A stretch of DNA of 64,000 nt from Catalinimonas alkaloidigena (GCF_900100765.1 NZ_FNFO01000005.1:310001-374000), one strand, 5' to 3'. Shown: positions 18,070-27,768, numbered from the stretch's first letter. Notes: generated by a model not told the origin, from the sequence alone. Numbers and translations are program-made.

Positions 18070-19065
18070 GTGATTAACGTCGAAAAGCTCAGCAAAGTGT
18101 TTGGCACGCACCAGGCGGTCCGCGAAGTCTCTTTTTCCGTGGCGCCTCACCAAACGTTAGTTCTGCTGGGCACAAGCGGATGCGGCAAAACCACAACGCT
18201 GAAAATGCTCAACCGGCTGATCGAACCTACCGCCGGCCGCATCTTCCTAAACGGAGAAGACATCCGGGAGTTACCGGTAGAGCAACTACGCCGCCGCATC
18301 GGGTACGTTATTCAGCAAACGGGGCTTTTCCCGCATTATACCGTGGCGGAAAACATTGCGGTTGTGCCGCGGCTGCTGCACTGGTCGGCGACGCAAATTC
18401 GCCAGCGAGTGGACGAACTCCTCACGCTCCTGGGGCTGCCCGTTTCGATGGCGGAAGCCTACCCCGCACAACTGAGCGGAGGTCAGCAGCAGCGGGTGGG
18501 CATTGCACGCGCGCTGGCGGCCGATCCGCCGGTGCTGCTGCTCGACGAACCGTTCGGGGCCCTCGATCCCATTACCCGGCGGCAAATTCGGCAGGAGTTT
18601 CGTCACCTGGATGTATTGCAACAGAAAAGCGTGATTCTGGTGACCCACGACTTGATGGAAGCGCTGGAATTGGGCGATTTGATCTGCCTGATGGATCAGG
18701 GAGAAGTACAGCAACTTGGCACGCCACGCGACCTAATTTACCGTCCACAGAACGACTTCGTGCGGGCGTTCTTCCAGCCGCACCGCTTTCAGGCCGAACT
18801 GCACGTCGCCACCCTGCACGATCTGCTGCCCCACCTGCCGCCGGTTGCCATCACGGAACCAACAACGCTGGCGCTACCCGCCACCACTTCGGTGCAGGAA
18901 GCGCTCGAGCGCCTGGAGCAAGCCGCTCGGCCTACCCCGGCTCTGCGCATTGCAACAACGGCCACGTCGTCTTCGCATACCACGCGCCTGGGGCTTCTCG
19001 ATGCTTTCTATCGTTTTCAGGCGCAGATGGCTGCTACCAACGAATCAGCGCCGAGCCCCAGGTAA
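18070..19065 (+). CDS. ABC transporter ATPase of the osmoprotectant (OpuCA/ProV-like) type, without permease
   Basis: 331 residues starting at GTG 18070. Complete nucleotide-binding domain: Walker A GTSGCGKT at 34-41, Q-loop GYVIQQTGLFPHYTV, signature LSGGQQQRVGIARAL, Walker B LLLDEPFGALDPITR and H-loop VTHD. The Q-loop and Walker B wording is that of glycine betaine/carnitine/choline importers. The C-terminal third (about 245-331) is rich in Ala, Thr and Pro and shows no clear tandem CBS domains that usually regulate OpuCA. No permease or binding protein gene is adjacent. The 3' end overlaps convergent fabH by 32 bases. Might serve permeases encoded elsewhere. Confidence 0.85.
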   Translation: MINVEKLSKVFGTHQAVREVSFSVAPHQTLVLLGTSGCGKTTTLKMLNRLIEPTAGRIFLNGEDIRELPVEQLRRRIGYVIQQTGLFPHYTVAENIAVVPRLLHWSATQIRQRVDELLTLLGLPVSMAEAYPAQLSGGQQQRVGIARALAADPPVLLLDEPFGALDPITRRQIRQEFRHLDVLQQKSVILVTHDLMEALELGDLICLMDQGEVQQLGTPRDLIYRPQNDFVRAFFQPHRFQAELHVATLHDLLPHLPPVAITEPTTLALPATTSVQEALERLEQAARPTPALRIATTATSSSHTTRLGLLDAFYRFQAQMAATNESAPSPR

Positions 19066-20035
19066 AGCCGCTGCCAAACGCCGCCAGACAGACGAGATCG
19101 CCCGATTGAATGCGCCCTTCGGCCCAGGCCTCGCTCAGCGCAATCGGGATGGAGGCGGCGGTGGTGTTCCCATATTTATGAATGTTGCTGAATACCTGCT
19201 CGTCGCGCAGCTCCAGTTGCTCCTGCAAGTAGCGCGTGATGCGGTAGTTGGCCTGGTGCGGCACCAGCAGATCGATTTCGTCTTTGGTGACGTGGTTGGT
19301 CGCCAGGGCCTCTTGCACCGCCTCGGAAAAGCGCTGGATGGCGTGCTTGAAAATGGCGTTGCCGTTCATGTAACAGTACGTTCCGTCCAGCTCGCCCATC
19401 GCCTCGTACATCCGCTGGGGTCGGCTGCTGCCCGGATCTTTGATGACTAGTTCCTCAGCATAGGTGCCGTCGGCATGGAGGTGCGTAGACAACACGCCTC
19501 GCCCCTGCTCTTCCGAAGCGCTGACGACGGCCGCCCCGGCCCCATCGCCGAAAATGACCGAAACGCCGCGCCCCCGGGGGGTCATGTCCATCGCCGAGGA
19601 TTGAATTTCTGCCCCAATCACCAGCACGTGCTTGTACATCCCGGTTTTGATGTACTGATCGGCAATGGACAGCGCGTAGATAAACCCGGTACACTGCACG
19701 CGGATGTCGAGCGCGCCGATGCCGGGCAACCCGAGTTCGCGCTGCAACAGGACCCCAGACCCCGGGAAGTAATAGTCGGGTGTGATGGTCGCCAGCACAA
19801 TGAAGTCAATGTCTTGCGCCTGGAGTCCGGCCCGATCCAGCGCCATGCGCGCCGCGGCGGCCGACATGCTGGCCACGGTATCCTTACCGGGCGTAAAGAA
19901 GTGGCGCTCCTGAATGCCGGTGCGCTCTCTGATCCAGGTATCGCTGGTATTGAGTTGCTCTTCCAACTCGGCATTGGTGACAACCCGTTCGGGAACGTAG
20001 TGCCCTACGCCTTTCATTACAGAAGTATACATCAT
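19034..20035 (-). CDS. fabH: 3-oxoacyl-ACP synthase III (KAS III)
   Basis: 333 residues, normal length. Initiates fatty acid synthesis by condensing an acyl-CoA primer with malonyl-ACP. The active-site Cys is in DIRVQCTGFIYAL, the His in LLVPHQANYRI and the Asn in HKYGNTTAASIP; the C-terminus GSGFTWGSALIRW is also typical. Two Met codons open the frame and either may be used. Upstream lies ftsZ on the same strand, but two terminator-like hairpins in the 155-base gap argue for separate transcription. Confidence 0.95.
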   Translation of the reverse strand: MMYTSVMKGVGHYVPERVVTNAELEEQLNTSDTWIRERTGIQERHFFTPGKDTVASMSAAAARMALDRAGLQAQDIDFIVLATITPDYYFPGSGVLLQRELGLPGIGALDIRVQCTGFIYALSIADQYIKTGMYKHVLVIGAEIQSSAMDMTPRGRGVSVIFGDGAGAAVVSASEEQGRGVLSTHLHADGTYAEELVIKDPGSSRPQRMYEAMGELDGTYCYMNGNAIFKHAIQRFSEAVQEALATNHVTKDEIDLLVPHQANYRITRYLQEQLELRDEQVFSNIHKYGNTTAASIPIALSEAWAEGRIQSGDLVCLAAFGSGFTWGSALIRW

Positions 20036-20103
20036 TGAAAATAATGGGGTGGTGGTGGCCTCGAAGGTAGCGGATCTACGGGGTTTCGCTTCGCGAGAGG
20101 CCG

Positions 20104-20134
20104 GGAAAATAAAAGCACCTGCGCGCTGGCAAGT
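20104..20134 (-). terminator. Second terminator-like hairpin after ftsZ
   Basis: On the minus strand a 9-bp stem AGCACTTGC/GCAGGTGCT (one G-U pair) is followed by TTTTATTTT. It lies between ftsZ and fabH, downstream of the stronger hairpin at 20154-20182. Confidence 0.5.
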
Positions 20135-20153
20135 GCTCGGTATTCGAATACGA

Positions 20154-20182
20154 TAAAAAAAGCGCTTCCCGAAAGAAGCGCT
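20154..20182 (-). terminator. Rho-independent terminator of the dcw cluster
   Basis: Minus strand: perfect 8-bp stem AGCGCTTC/GAAGCGCT with a 6-base loop followed by seven T. Directly after the ftsZ stop at 20191, so it ends the division gene transcript. Confidence 0.85.
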
Positions 20183-20190
20183 CGTAAAGA

Positions 20191-21756
20191 TTAGTCGACG
20201 TTGTCGTGCAGGAATTTGTTGTTACCCAGAATCTCGTTGTCTTCCGTCAGGCTATACCGCGAGATGTTGGTATCGGACGAGTGCGGCAACTTTTGCAGCA
20301 CCACGTTGCGCCGCAGGTACGCCGGTTCGTCGTACATTTTCAGATCGGTGCTTTCCATGAACGAACGGCTGCCCATGCCTTTCAGCTTACGCACGCGCTC
20401 ACGGGCCTGCTCCTGCAACAACCGCTGGCGTTTTTCCCAGTGGTTCTCCGGCATTTCCGGCGTCCGGGCCGGTTCGCGCTGCGGCGGCTCAACGGGTGGC
20501 GGTGGCGAGGTGGGTTCCGGTTCAGTGAACGAGAAGCGGCTGGTCGGTTCCAAAACGCTCGTCTCTTTCGGCGTGTCGTCTGCCGATGGCGCATCCCACT
20601 TGGGCTGGGCCGGGTTCCGCTCGGACATCGGGCGAGGTTCTGATTTCGGCTTTTCGGACAGCGGGGCCGAGAAAATGCGTTTGGTTTCGGCAGGCGGCGG
20701 GCTCGTCACCGGCTTGACCACCGACCGGTTGGTCAGCAGGTCGGTCACTTTCCGCTGCTCCACCACCACCGGCTCTTCGTCCGGCTTGTCGAAGCCCGTA
20801 GCAATCACCGTAACGCGGATGTGTTCGCCGAGGGCATCGTCGATACCGTGACCGAAGATCATCTCTGCATCTTCCCCGGCTTTTTCCTGGATGTAGCCCG
20901 TGATCTCCGACAGCTCGTCCATCTGCAGTTCCGACTTCGAGCCGGAAACGATGGAAAGCAGGATCTTCTTGGCTCCATGAATGTCTTTTTCGTTCAGCAG
21001 CGGCGATGCGAGGGCCTGTTCGGCCGCCCGGCTCGCCCGGCTGTCGCCCGACGTGGTGGCCGATCCCATCACGGCGGCTCCTGAGTCGCGCATGACGGTC
21101 TTGACGTCTTCAAAGTCAACGTTGACGTAGCCCGGCACGGTGATGATCTCGGCGATGCCTTTGGCAGCCGTGGTCAATACGTTGTCGGCCTGGGCGAAGG
21201 CCTGGCTGATCGACAGGTTGCCGAAAATTTCGCGCAGCTTGTCGTTGAGGATCACCAGTACCGTATCGCAGTTGGCGCGGAGTTCGGCGATTCCCAGATC
21301 AGCCTGCTGGCGCTTTTTCCGTCCTTCGAAAAGAAAAGGGGCCGTAACAATGCCGACCGTCAGAATCTCCAGATCTTTCGCGATGCGGGCAATGACCGGC
21401 GCGGCTCCCGTTCCGGTACCACCGCCCATCCCGGCCGTGATGAACACCATTTTGGTGCCGTCGTCCAGAAACTCGCGGATCTGTTCCTGACTTTCGAGCG
21501 CGGCGTCGCGTCCGCGCTCCGGATTGGCACCGGCTCCCAGCCCTTCGGTCAGGCCCGCACCAATTTGCAGGCGATTCGGGACCGGGCTGTTTTTCAGGGC
21601 CTGGGCATCGGTATTGACCACCACGAAGTCGACATCTTTGATGCCCTGGTTGAACATGTGATTGATGGCGTTGCTGCCACCGCCCCCTACGCCGATCACC
21701 TTGATGATTGACCGATCTCGCTCGGGCATTTCAAATCGAAATGATTTATCCATCAT
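20191..21756 (-). CDS. ftsZ: Cell division protein FtsZ
   Basis: 521 residues. Tubulin-like GTPase that forms the Z-ring. The nucleotide-binding domain shows KVIGVGGGGSNAINHM, NTDAQAL and the tubulin signature GMGGGTGTGAAPV; the catalytic T7-loop region is VNVDFEDVKTVM. After about residue 330 comes a long Pro/Glu-rich linker, and the last 40 residues (LRRNVVLQKLPHSSD ... NNKFLHDNVD) match the conserved tail of Bacteroidota FtsZ. Two Met codons open the frame; the second, three bases in, is equally possible. Last gene of the dcw cluster, 74 bases after ftsA. Confidence 0.98.
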   Translation of the reverse strand: MMDKSFRFEMPERDRSIIKVIGVGGGGSNAINHMFNQGIKDVDFVVVNTDAQALKNSPVPNRLQIGAGLTEGLGAGANPERGRDAALESQEQIREFLDDGTKMVFITAGMGGGTGTGAAPVIARIAKDLEILTVGIVTAPFLFEGRKKRQQADLGIAELRANCDTVLVILNDKLREIFGNLSISQAFAQADNVLTTAAKGIAEIITVPGYVNVDFEDVKTVMRDSGAAVMGSATTSGDSRASRAAEQALASPLLNEKDIHGAKKILLSIVSGSKSELQMDELSEITGYIQEKAGEDAEMIFGHGIDDALGEHIRVTVIATGFDKPDEEPVVVEQRKVTDLLTNRSVVKPVTSPPPAETKRIFSAPLSEKPKSEPRPMSERNPAQPKWDAPSADDTPKETSVLEPTSRFSFTEPEPTSPPPPVEPPQREPARTPEMPENHWEKRQRLLQEQARERVRKLKGMGSRSFMESTDLKMYDEPAYLRRNVVLQKLPHSSDTNISRYSLTEDNEILGNNKFLHDNVD

Positions 21757-21830
21757 ATGCGACTTTATGTTTTACCACCTCCGGAGGCCCGTTTTCTGGG
21801 GTTTCCGAAGGCATTTCTCGTTCAATAAAA

Positions 21831-23147
21831 TTAATACTCGCCTTTGTTGTCCAGGTCGTCGATCAGCAGGTCGCGCGTGCGATCCAGGAACCGCCGGAAG
21901 AAATCCGACCCGGTTTTCTCGGTTTTTTCCCGCTTGGTGTTGCGGTCGGGCGTCTGCTGGCTCTGCACTTCCGAGTAGTAGTTCTGCCGGTCGTCGACGG
22001 AACGGAAACCCGACAGCACCAGCCCCACAGCAGTGGCAAATTGCGGGCTCTTGATGTCCTCGACCTTCCCGCGGCTCAGGTGTTCGTTCGGGTACCCGAT
22101 GCGCGTGTCCAGGCCGGTCATCAGTTCGAACAGCGGCTGCACGCCTTGCAATTGTGCGCCCCCGCCGGTTACCACCAGCCCTCCGGCCAGGCGGTTCAAC
22201 AGCCCCGACATGATCAGCTCGGTGTGGATCAGTTCGACGATTTCTTCCATCCGCGCTTCGATGATGTAGGCCAGGTTTTTGACCGACACTTCTTTCGGCG
22301 GGCGGTTGCGCAGGCCCGGAATCGACACCACTTCGTTGTCGCGCGCCTCTTCGGCCAGCGCGTGTCCGAAACGGGTCTTGAGCAGTTCGGCCTGGTTTTG
22401 CATCACCATGCAGCCCTGCTTGATGTCGGAGGTGATGATGTTGCCCCCGAACGGGATCACGGCCGTATGGCGCAGAATGTTGTCGTAGAAAATGGCGATG
22501 TCGGTCGTGCCGCCCCCGATGTCGATCAGCGCCACGCCCGCCTCTTTCTCTTCGGCCGTCAGCACAGCCAGGCTGGACGCAATCGGCTCCAGCATCAGGT
22601 TGTCGATTTCCAGGTTCGCTTTACGCACGCAACGGTGCAGGTTGTTAATGGCATTGGAATGTGCCGTGATGATCTGGAAGTCGCCTTCGATCTTCACGCC
22701 CGACATGCCGACCGGGTCTTTGATGCCCGACTCGTAATCGACCGTATAATCCTGCGGAATGACGTGGATGATTTTGGTACCCGCCGGCGTCACGGTCCGG
22801 TACATATCGTTGGTCAGACGGTTGACGTCCTCTACCTTGATCTCATCCTCGTTAGAGCTCCGGGTGATGCTGCCGTGGTGCATCGACCCTTTGATGTGTT
22901 GCCCAGCAATTCCTACGTTTACTTCCCCGATATCCACACCCGACTGCCGTTCAGCTTCCTGCATCGCCTGCGCAATTCCTGTAACGGTCTTATCGATATT
23001 GGTAATCATCCCACGGTTCACGCCTTCCGACACGGCCGTTCCCATCCCAAGAATTTCCAACTTCCCGTATTCGTTCTGCTTGCCAACGACCGCGCAGATT
23101 TTGGTAGTGCCAATATCAAGTCCTGCTACGATTTTATCTTTTTGCAT
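21831..23147 (-). CDS. ftsA: Cell division protein FtsA
   Basis: 438 residues of the actin-like ATPase family that ties FtsZ to the membrane. Phosphate-1 loop GLDIGTTKICAVVG near the N-terminus, the 1C subdomain around IAGQHIKGSMHHG, phosphate-2 DIGGGTTDIAIF and adenosine motif VVTGGGAQLQGV. The C-terminal 45 residues are a Gln/Lys-rich linker ending in a probable amphipathic membrane-targeting helix (FFRRFLDRTRDLLIDDL). Eleven bases after ftsQ ends. Confidence 0.97.
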   Translation of the reverse strand: MQKDKIVAGLDIGTTKICAVVGKQNEYGKLEILGMGTAVSEGVNRGMITNIDKTVTGIAQAMQEAERQSGVDIGEVNVGIAGQHIKGSMHHGSITRSSNEDEIKVEDVNRLTNDMYRTVTPAGTKIIHVIPQDYTVDYESGIKDPVGMSGVKIEGDFQIITAHSNAINNLHRCVRKANLEIDNLMLEPIASSLAVLTAEEKEAGVALIDIGGGTTDIAIFYDNILRHTAVIPFGGNIITSDIKQGCMVMQNQAELLKTRFGHALAEEARDNEVVSIPGLRNRPPKEVSVKNLAYIIEARMEEIVELIHTELIMSGLLNRLAGGLVVTGGGAQLQGVQPLFELMTGLDTRIGYPNEHLSRGKVEDIKSPQFATAVGLVLSGFRSVDDRQNYYSEVQSQQTPDRNTKREKTEKTGSDFFRRFLDRTRDLLIDDLDNKGEY

Positions 23148-23158
23148 AGGTTATGAGG

Positions 23159-23932
23159 TTATTCACAGATGATCTGGTTCTCGTATTTTACATTGATCCG
23201 ACGGTAGGTATTCCAACCTTTGGCCGGAAGAATTTTCTTATAAAAAATCTGCAGCCGCTTAAACTTCGACTCCAGTTGTTCGGGCGCACCCAGCTCAATC
23301 GTTTGCCTGCCTACCTGCGGATACAGCTGCACTTCCCCGTCGGGTAAGACACGCACCTGTGCAATTTGAGCCCGCCAGAATGCATCGTTATAAATGTACT
23401 GCAGCAGTTGGAGCAACGAGGCGGTATACGGCTGTTGCGTCAAACTGACCGAAGGCCACTTCGGCGGCCCTTCCACCAACAATACGCGAGCAGTGTAGTG
23501 AGGCGACATGGGAATCAGCTTCCCTTCCTGACTCACGTAGAGGTCTTCGCCGTTGGGCCAAAGCACCCGGGCAATGGGATTGATCTGTTCGATGTCGACT
23601 CGCAGCCCACCATCCAGGTTGCGCGAAACTTCTGCTCGCTGTACGAACGGATTGGCATCTAACGTCTGTTCGAGGCTACGCAGGTTGATGGCATGACTAC
23701 GTTCCTGAAAAAGATTGGTGAGCCGCCCACCCGGTGCATGACCGGCCAGCATGTCTTTGATGTCTTCATCGTTGATGAAGTAGTGCTCAAAGTTATGGTC
23801 CAGCCGAATATGGAGGTCTCTGCAGAACCGATCGTGTTGCTTTTTTTCGACAAACCCAATGAATACAGGCAAAACTAAAGCCCATATGGCCAGCTTCACC
23901 TGCTTTTTAATCCGGATTCGTGAAAATAACAT
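23159..23932 (-). CDS. ftsQ: Cell division protein FtsQ
   Basis: 257 residues, bitopic inner membrane protein: short basic N-terminus (RIRIKKQVK), one membrane helix (about 14-28), then a periplasmic POTRA-like region (about 40-110; FINDEDIKDML, LRSLEQTLDANPFVQRAEVSRNLDGGLRVDIEQ) and a beta domain with LYVSQEGKLIPMSP. Stabilises the divisome with FtsL. Identity rests on this architecture plus the position between murC and ftsA, since FtsQ sequences diverge strongly. Confidence 0.93.
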   Translation of the reverse strand: MLFSRIRIKKQVKLAIWALVLPVFIGFVEKKQHDRFCRDLHIRLDHNFEHYFINDEDIKDMLAGHAPGGRLTNLFQERSHAINLRSLEQTLDANPFVQRAEVSRNLDGGLRVDIEQINPIARVLWPNGEDLYVSQEGKLIPMSPHYTARVLLVEGPPKWPSVSLTQQPYTASLLQLLQYIYNDAFWRAQIAQVRVLPDGEVQLYPQVGRQTIELGAPEQLESKFKRLQIFYKKILPAKGWNTYRRINVKYENQIICE

Positions 23933-24000
23933 TTCTTTGCGGTTATCTTAGCGTATGTTGATAACTATTTTAGCGCTTTTTTGAGCGTTTGTTTGATGCC

Positions 24001-25407
24001 TCAGCCGGCGTTTGTGGCCGGAAAACCGTGTTCTTCCCAATAAATATTTCGGATTTTCTCGACGAGTTGATCGATATCTCCTGCGCCCATCGTAATCAGC
24101 AGTTCAGGCCGGTGGGCCGAGATGTAATCCAGCGCTTCGATTTTGCTCAATACCTGCCCGCCAGCGACTTCCATCAACGACAGTAACCACTCGCTGCTGA
24201 CGCCCTCCATCGGTTTTTCACGAGCCGGATAAATGGGCAGCAACAGCAGCTGATCGGCTTTTTGCAACGCGCGCGCAAACTCTTCGGCAAAGTCGCGCGT
24301 GCGACTAAAGAGGTGCGGCTGAAACAAAAGTGTGAGTTTTTTATCGGGATAAAGTTGGCGTACCGACGCCAGTGCCGCCTCAATTTCGGTCGGGTGATGC
24401 GCGTAGTCGTCCAGATAAACGGCCTCATCACTCTCAAAAATGTACTCAAATCTTCGACGGACGCCCCGGAAGCTATTGAGGGCCTGCCGAATTTCGTCCA
24501 GGCTCAGTCCCAGTTGCCGCGCCACCAGCGCCGCCGCCAGGGCATTCTCGGCATTGTGCAATCCTTGCGTGCGCATCTGCACATCTTCGATGCGCTCTTC
24601 GCCCAGCTTCAGGTTGAATACATACCGCCCCGCCTCAATCCGCACGTGCTCGACGCAGTTGTGTTGCGCGTCCAGTCCATACTGCTGTACCTGCAACCCG
24701 GCCGGTACCGACAGCGGCAACCCTTCGCGCAGCATCAGGTGTCCCCCCGGCACAATGCGCTGGATGAACAACTCGAACGACTCGCGAATCGCGGCCGCAT
24801 CGCCGTAAATGTCGAGGTGGTCGGCATCGGCCGAGGTGACCACCGCCACGTTGGGCCGCAACGTCAGGAACGAGCGGTCGTACTCATCGGCTTCTACCAC
24901 AACGATGTGGTCGGGCCGTGCCGCTTCGCCCAGCAAGAGGTTGGTGTTGTAGTTCTGCGTAATGCCGCCCAGAAAGGCAGTGCAGTTGCGTCCGTTGGCG
25001 GTCAGCAGATGCGCCACCATCGACGAGGTCGTGGTTTTGCCGTGGGTACCCGCCACCGCTACGGTGACGTGGTCTTCCGTAATCCAGCCTAGCACCGTAG
25101 AGCGCTTCTGCACCTCAAAGCCCTCTTCCCGCAGAAACGTCAGCTCCTGATGGTTGGTCGGTACCGCCGGGGTGTATACCACCAGCGTCTCTTCCCGGTG
25201 CTGCAGCACTTCATCGCCCATCGCCTCTACGCGATCTTCGTAATGTACCGCAATGCCCTCCTGCACCAGCGCCTTGGTCAGCGGCGTTTCCGTCCGGTCG
25301 TACCCCGACACCCGCCGCCCCGCCGCGCGAAAGTAGCGCGCCAGCGCACTCATGCCGATGCCACCGATGCCGATGAGGTAAATGGTATGGAAACGATCGA
25401 GTTGCAA
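24001..25407 (-). CDS. murC: UDP-N-acetylmuramate--L-alanine ligase
   Basis: 468 residues. Adds L-Ala to UDP-MurNAc, the first amino acid of the peptidoglycan stem. N-terminal UDP-binding motif YLIGIGGIGMSALARYF, ATP-binding loop VAGTHGKTTTSSM, the central EADEYDRSFL, and the C-terminal domain with YLDDYAHHPTEI and LFQPHLFSRT. Separated from murG by about 80 bases. Confidence 0.97.
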   Translation of the reverse strand: MQLDRFHTIYLIGIGGIGMSALARYFRAAGRRVSGYDRTETPLTKALVQEGIAVHYEDRVEAMGDEVLQHREETLVVYTPAVPTNHQELTFLREEGFEVQKRSTVLGWITEDHVTVAVAGTHGKTTTSSMVAHLLTANGRNCTAFLGGITQNYNTNLLLGEAARPDHIVVVEADEYDRSFLTLRPNVAVVTSADADHLDIYGDAAAIRESFELFIQRIVPGGHLMLREGLPLSVPAGLQVQQYGLDAQHNCVEHVRIEAGRYVFNLKLGEERIEDVQMRTQGLHNAENALAAALVARQLGLSLDEIRQALNSFRGVRRRFEYIFESDEAVYLDDYAHHPTEIEAALASVRQLYPDKKLTLLFQPHLFSRTRDFAEEFARALQKADQLLLLPIYPAREKPMEGVSSEWLLSLMEVAGGQVLSKIEALDYISAHRPELLITMGAGDIDQLVEKIRNIYWEEHGFPATNAG

Positions 25408-25487
25408 AATGGTGATTGGTTAATCCGTTTTTGAGTTATCAGTGTTTTCGCCAGCGTAAAACGGTGGACATGTTTACATGATCGTTA

Positions 25488-26603
25488 CTACTTCCCGGCC
25501 AGCTCCCGCACGTACCGAGCGATCTCCTGGTCGGCCTGCACATGGGCCATCGCCTTGATGTTGTCGGCCAGTTGTTTCTGTTGTGCCTCGTCTTTCATCA
25601 GGGCATCGAGCGACTCGAACAATTTTTCTTCTGCCTCCGCATCGCGCACCAACACGGCGGCATTTCGGTTGACCAGCGCCATCGCGTTTTTGGTCTGGTG
25701 ATCTTCCGACACGTTGGGCGACGGCACCAGCACCGCCGGCTTGCCGACGATGCACAGCTCGGAGATCGACAGCGCACCGGCCCGCGAAATCACCACGTCG
25801 GCGGCGGCGTAGGCCAAGTCCATCTCTTTGATGAAAGGCAACATCCGCACGCCGCTCCGCTCGAAGGGTTGCGCCTGCCGCTGTCCTGTTTCTGCGTACG
25901 ATTCGCCCGTCTGCCAGATCAACTGATAGCCCGCCTGCTCAAACTTGTAAAGCGACTCGGCGATGCTCCGGTTGATGGTCCGCGCGCCCAGACTCCCCCC
26001 AATGGTCAGCACCACTGGCCGGTCGGGCGAAAGCTTGAAGTGCTTCAGGGCCTGCTCGCGTTTCGCCTGCGCATCGGCGATGTCCTTGCGCACCGGATTG
26101 CCGGTCAGCACAATCTTTTCGGCCGGAAAGAATTTCTCCATGCCCTCGTAGGCCACACAAATCTTCGACGCGTAGCGCGAGAGCCACTTGTTGGTCAGTC
26201 CCGCGTACGAGTTCTGCTCCTGAATGAGGGTGGGCACCCCGGCCCGCGCCGCCGCGTACAGCAACGGCCCGCTGGCATAGCCCCCGACGCCCACCGCCAC
26301 ATCGGGTTTAAAATCTTTGATCACCTTCCGCGCCTTGGCGATGCTGGTCACCAGCTTGACGGGAAACAGCAGATTGTCGAGCGTCAGGCGCCGCTGAATC
26401 CCGCTGATCCACAAGCCCACGATCGGGTAGCCCGCCTGCGGTACTTTCTGCATCTCCATGCGGTTGCGCGCGCCGACGAACAGCACCTCGGTACGAGGAT
26501 CGTGGGCCTGCAACGCCCGCGCGATGGCGATGGCCGGGAAGATGTGTCCGCCGGTTCCTCCGCCACTGATGATGACTTTAAGCGATGGCTTTTCTGCGGC
26601 CAT
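25488..26603 (-). CDS. murG: UDP-GlcNAc:lipid I N-acetylglucosaminyltransferase
   Basis: 371 residues, GT-B fold. Converts lipid I to lipid II on the cytoplasmic face of the membrane. The N-terminal glycine loop is IISGGGTGGHIFPAIAIA; further family motifs are GVGGYASGPLLYAA, LIQEQNSYAGLTNKWL, TIGGSLGARTINRSI and, in the UDP-GlcNAc site, ISRAGALSISEL and NVSEDHQTKNA. Its start overlaps the end of ftsW by 26 bases, indicating coupled translation. Confidence 0.97.
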   Translation of the reverse strand: MAAEKPSLKVIISGGGTGGHIFPAIAIARALQAHDPRTEVLFVGARNRMEMQKVPQAGYPIVGLWISGIQRRLTLDNLLFPVKLVTSIAKARKVIKDFKPDVAVGVGGYASGPLLYAAARAGVPTLIQEQNSYAGLTNKWLSRYASKICVAYEGMEKFFPAEKIVLTGNPVRKDIADAQAKREQALKHFKLSPDRPVVLTIGGSLGARTINRSIAESLYKFEQAGYQLIWQTGESYAETGQRQAQPFERSGVRMLPFIKEMDLAYAAADVVISRAGALSISELCIVGKPAVLVPSPNVSEDHQTKNAMALVNRNAAVLVRDAEAEEKLFESLDALMKDEAQQKQLADNIKAMAHVQADQEIARYVRELAGK

Positions 26604-27768
26604 TGGTCTTTGATCGTTTATTTTCAGTAACCGGCTTTCCCTTGCTCACGCTCAGGATGATGCCGAGTGAAATGCCTGTGAATAACAACGAAGTGCCGCC
26701 CATGCTGAGCAACGGCAGCGGTTGCCCCGTGATGGGTACCAGCCCCACCGCCACGGCCATGTTGGTGAGCGCTTGCAACACCAGACTAAAACTGAGGCCC
26801 GCCGCCAGCAATCCCCCGAAGGCGTCGGTGGTCTGACTGGCCACCACCAGCCCCCGATACAACAGTACGAGGTACAGCGCCAGCACCCCCACGCCCCCGA
26901 TCATGCCGTACTCTTCGACGATGATGGCGTAGATAAAATCGGAGTACGGGTGCGGCAGAAAGTCGCGCTGGTCGCTGTGGCCTGGTCCTTTGCCTTTGAT
27001 TCCCCCGCTCGCCACCGCGATGTACGATTGCTGGGCCTGAAACGGCACCTTATCAGGATCGGAAAACGATTCCCGGAACGCCTCGATCCGGGAGATGAAC
27101 GTAGCGCCCCGTTCCCCAATGCTGCCGGCCAGCAGCCCGCCGACCAGCCCCACCCCGACCAGCATCGCCAGGTACTTGGTGGGCACACGTCCGATAAACA
27201 TCAGCAGCATGCAGGTGGCAAACAACAGCATCGCCGTCGAGTAGTTCGACATGGCAATCAGGACGCAAATCACGAAACACCACCCCAGAATGGGCAGGAA
27301 CGTTTCGTACGGGTTGCTGATTTTTTCCTGGCGCTTGGCCAGCATCAGCGCCACGTGCGAGATCAGCGCCAGCTTCGCCAAATCGGACGGCTGAAACGAC
27401 TGTTGAATGAGCGGAATGGTGATCCACCGGGAAGCATCGTTTAGGGTATCCCCGAATTTCCAGGCGTAAATCAGCAAGGGTACGGATAAAACCAGCGCCA
27501 GGCGCGACAAGGTGGCGTACCACCGGTAGTCCAGTTTGTGCGCGCCCCACATGAACAGCAGCCCCAAAATTACCAGCGAACCGTGCCGCAGCAGGTAATA
27601 CTCGGTGTCGCCCTCCATCCGCTTGTAGGCCAGCGTCCCCGTCGCGCTGTAGACCACCAGTACGCTGATGAAACACAAGGCCATTACGATAAACCAGATG
27701 CCCCAATCGCCCTGCAGGTTGCGGTCGATCCAGGTGCGCCAGGAAGCGGTTTGTGCCGTATCGCTCAT
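26578..27768 (-). CDS. ftsW: SEDS peptidoglycan polymerase FtsW
   Basis: 396 residues from the ATG at 27768, which overlaps the murD stop by four bases (ATGA); the frame stays open much further upstream, but only as an antisense-free shadow within murD. About ten membrane helices. Typical SEDS segments are DYRWYATLSRL, FQPSDLAKLALI, YSTAMLLFATC, QQSYIAVASGGIKGKGPGHS and FVFAIIVEEYG-like (DFIYAIIVEEYGMIGG), then NMAVAVGLVPITGQPLPLLSMGG. Polymerises glycan strands from lipid II at the septum together with the FtsI transpeptidase. Confidence 0.96.
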   Translation of the reverse strand: MSDTAQTASWRTWIDRNLQGDWGIWFIVMALCFISVLVVYSATGTLAYKRMEGDTEYYLLRHGSLVILGLLFMWGAHKLDYRWYATLSRLALVLSVPLLIYAWKFGDTLNDASRWITIPLIQQSFQPSDLAKLALISHVALMLAKRQEKISNPYETFLPILGWCFVICVLIAMSNYSTAMLLFATCMLLMFIGRVPTKYLAMLVGVGLVGGLLAGSIGERGATFISRIEAFRESFSDPDKVPFQAQQSYIAVASGGIKGKGPGHSDQRDFLPHPYSDFIYAIIVEEYGMIGGVGVLALYLVLLYRGLVVASQTTDAFGGLLAAGLSFSLVLQALTNMAVAVGLVPITGQPLPLLSMGGTSLLFTGISLGIILSVSKGKPVTENKRSKTNGRRKAIA

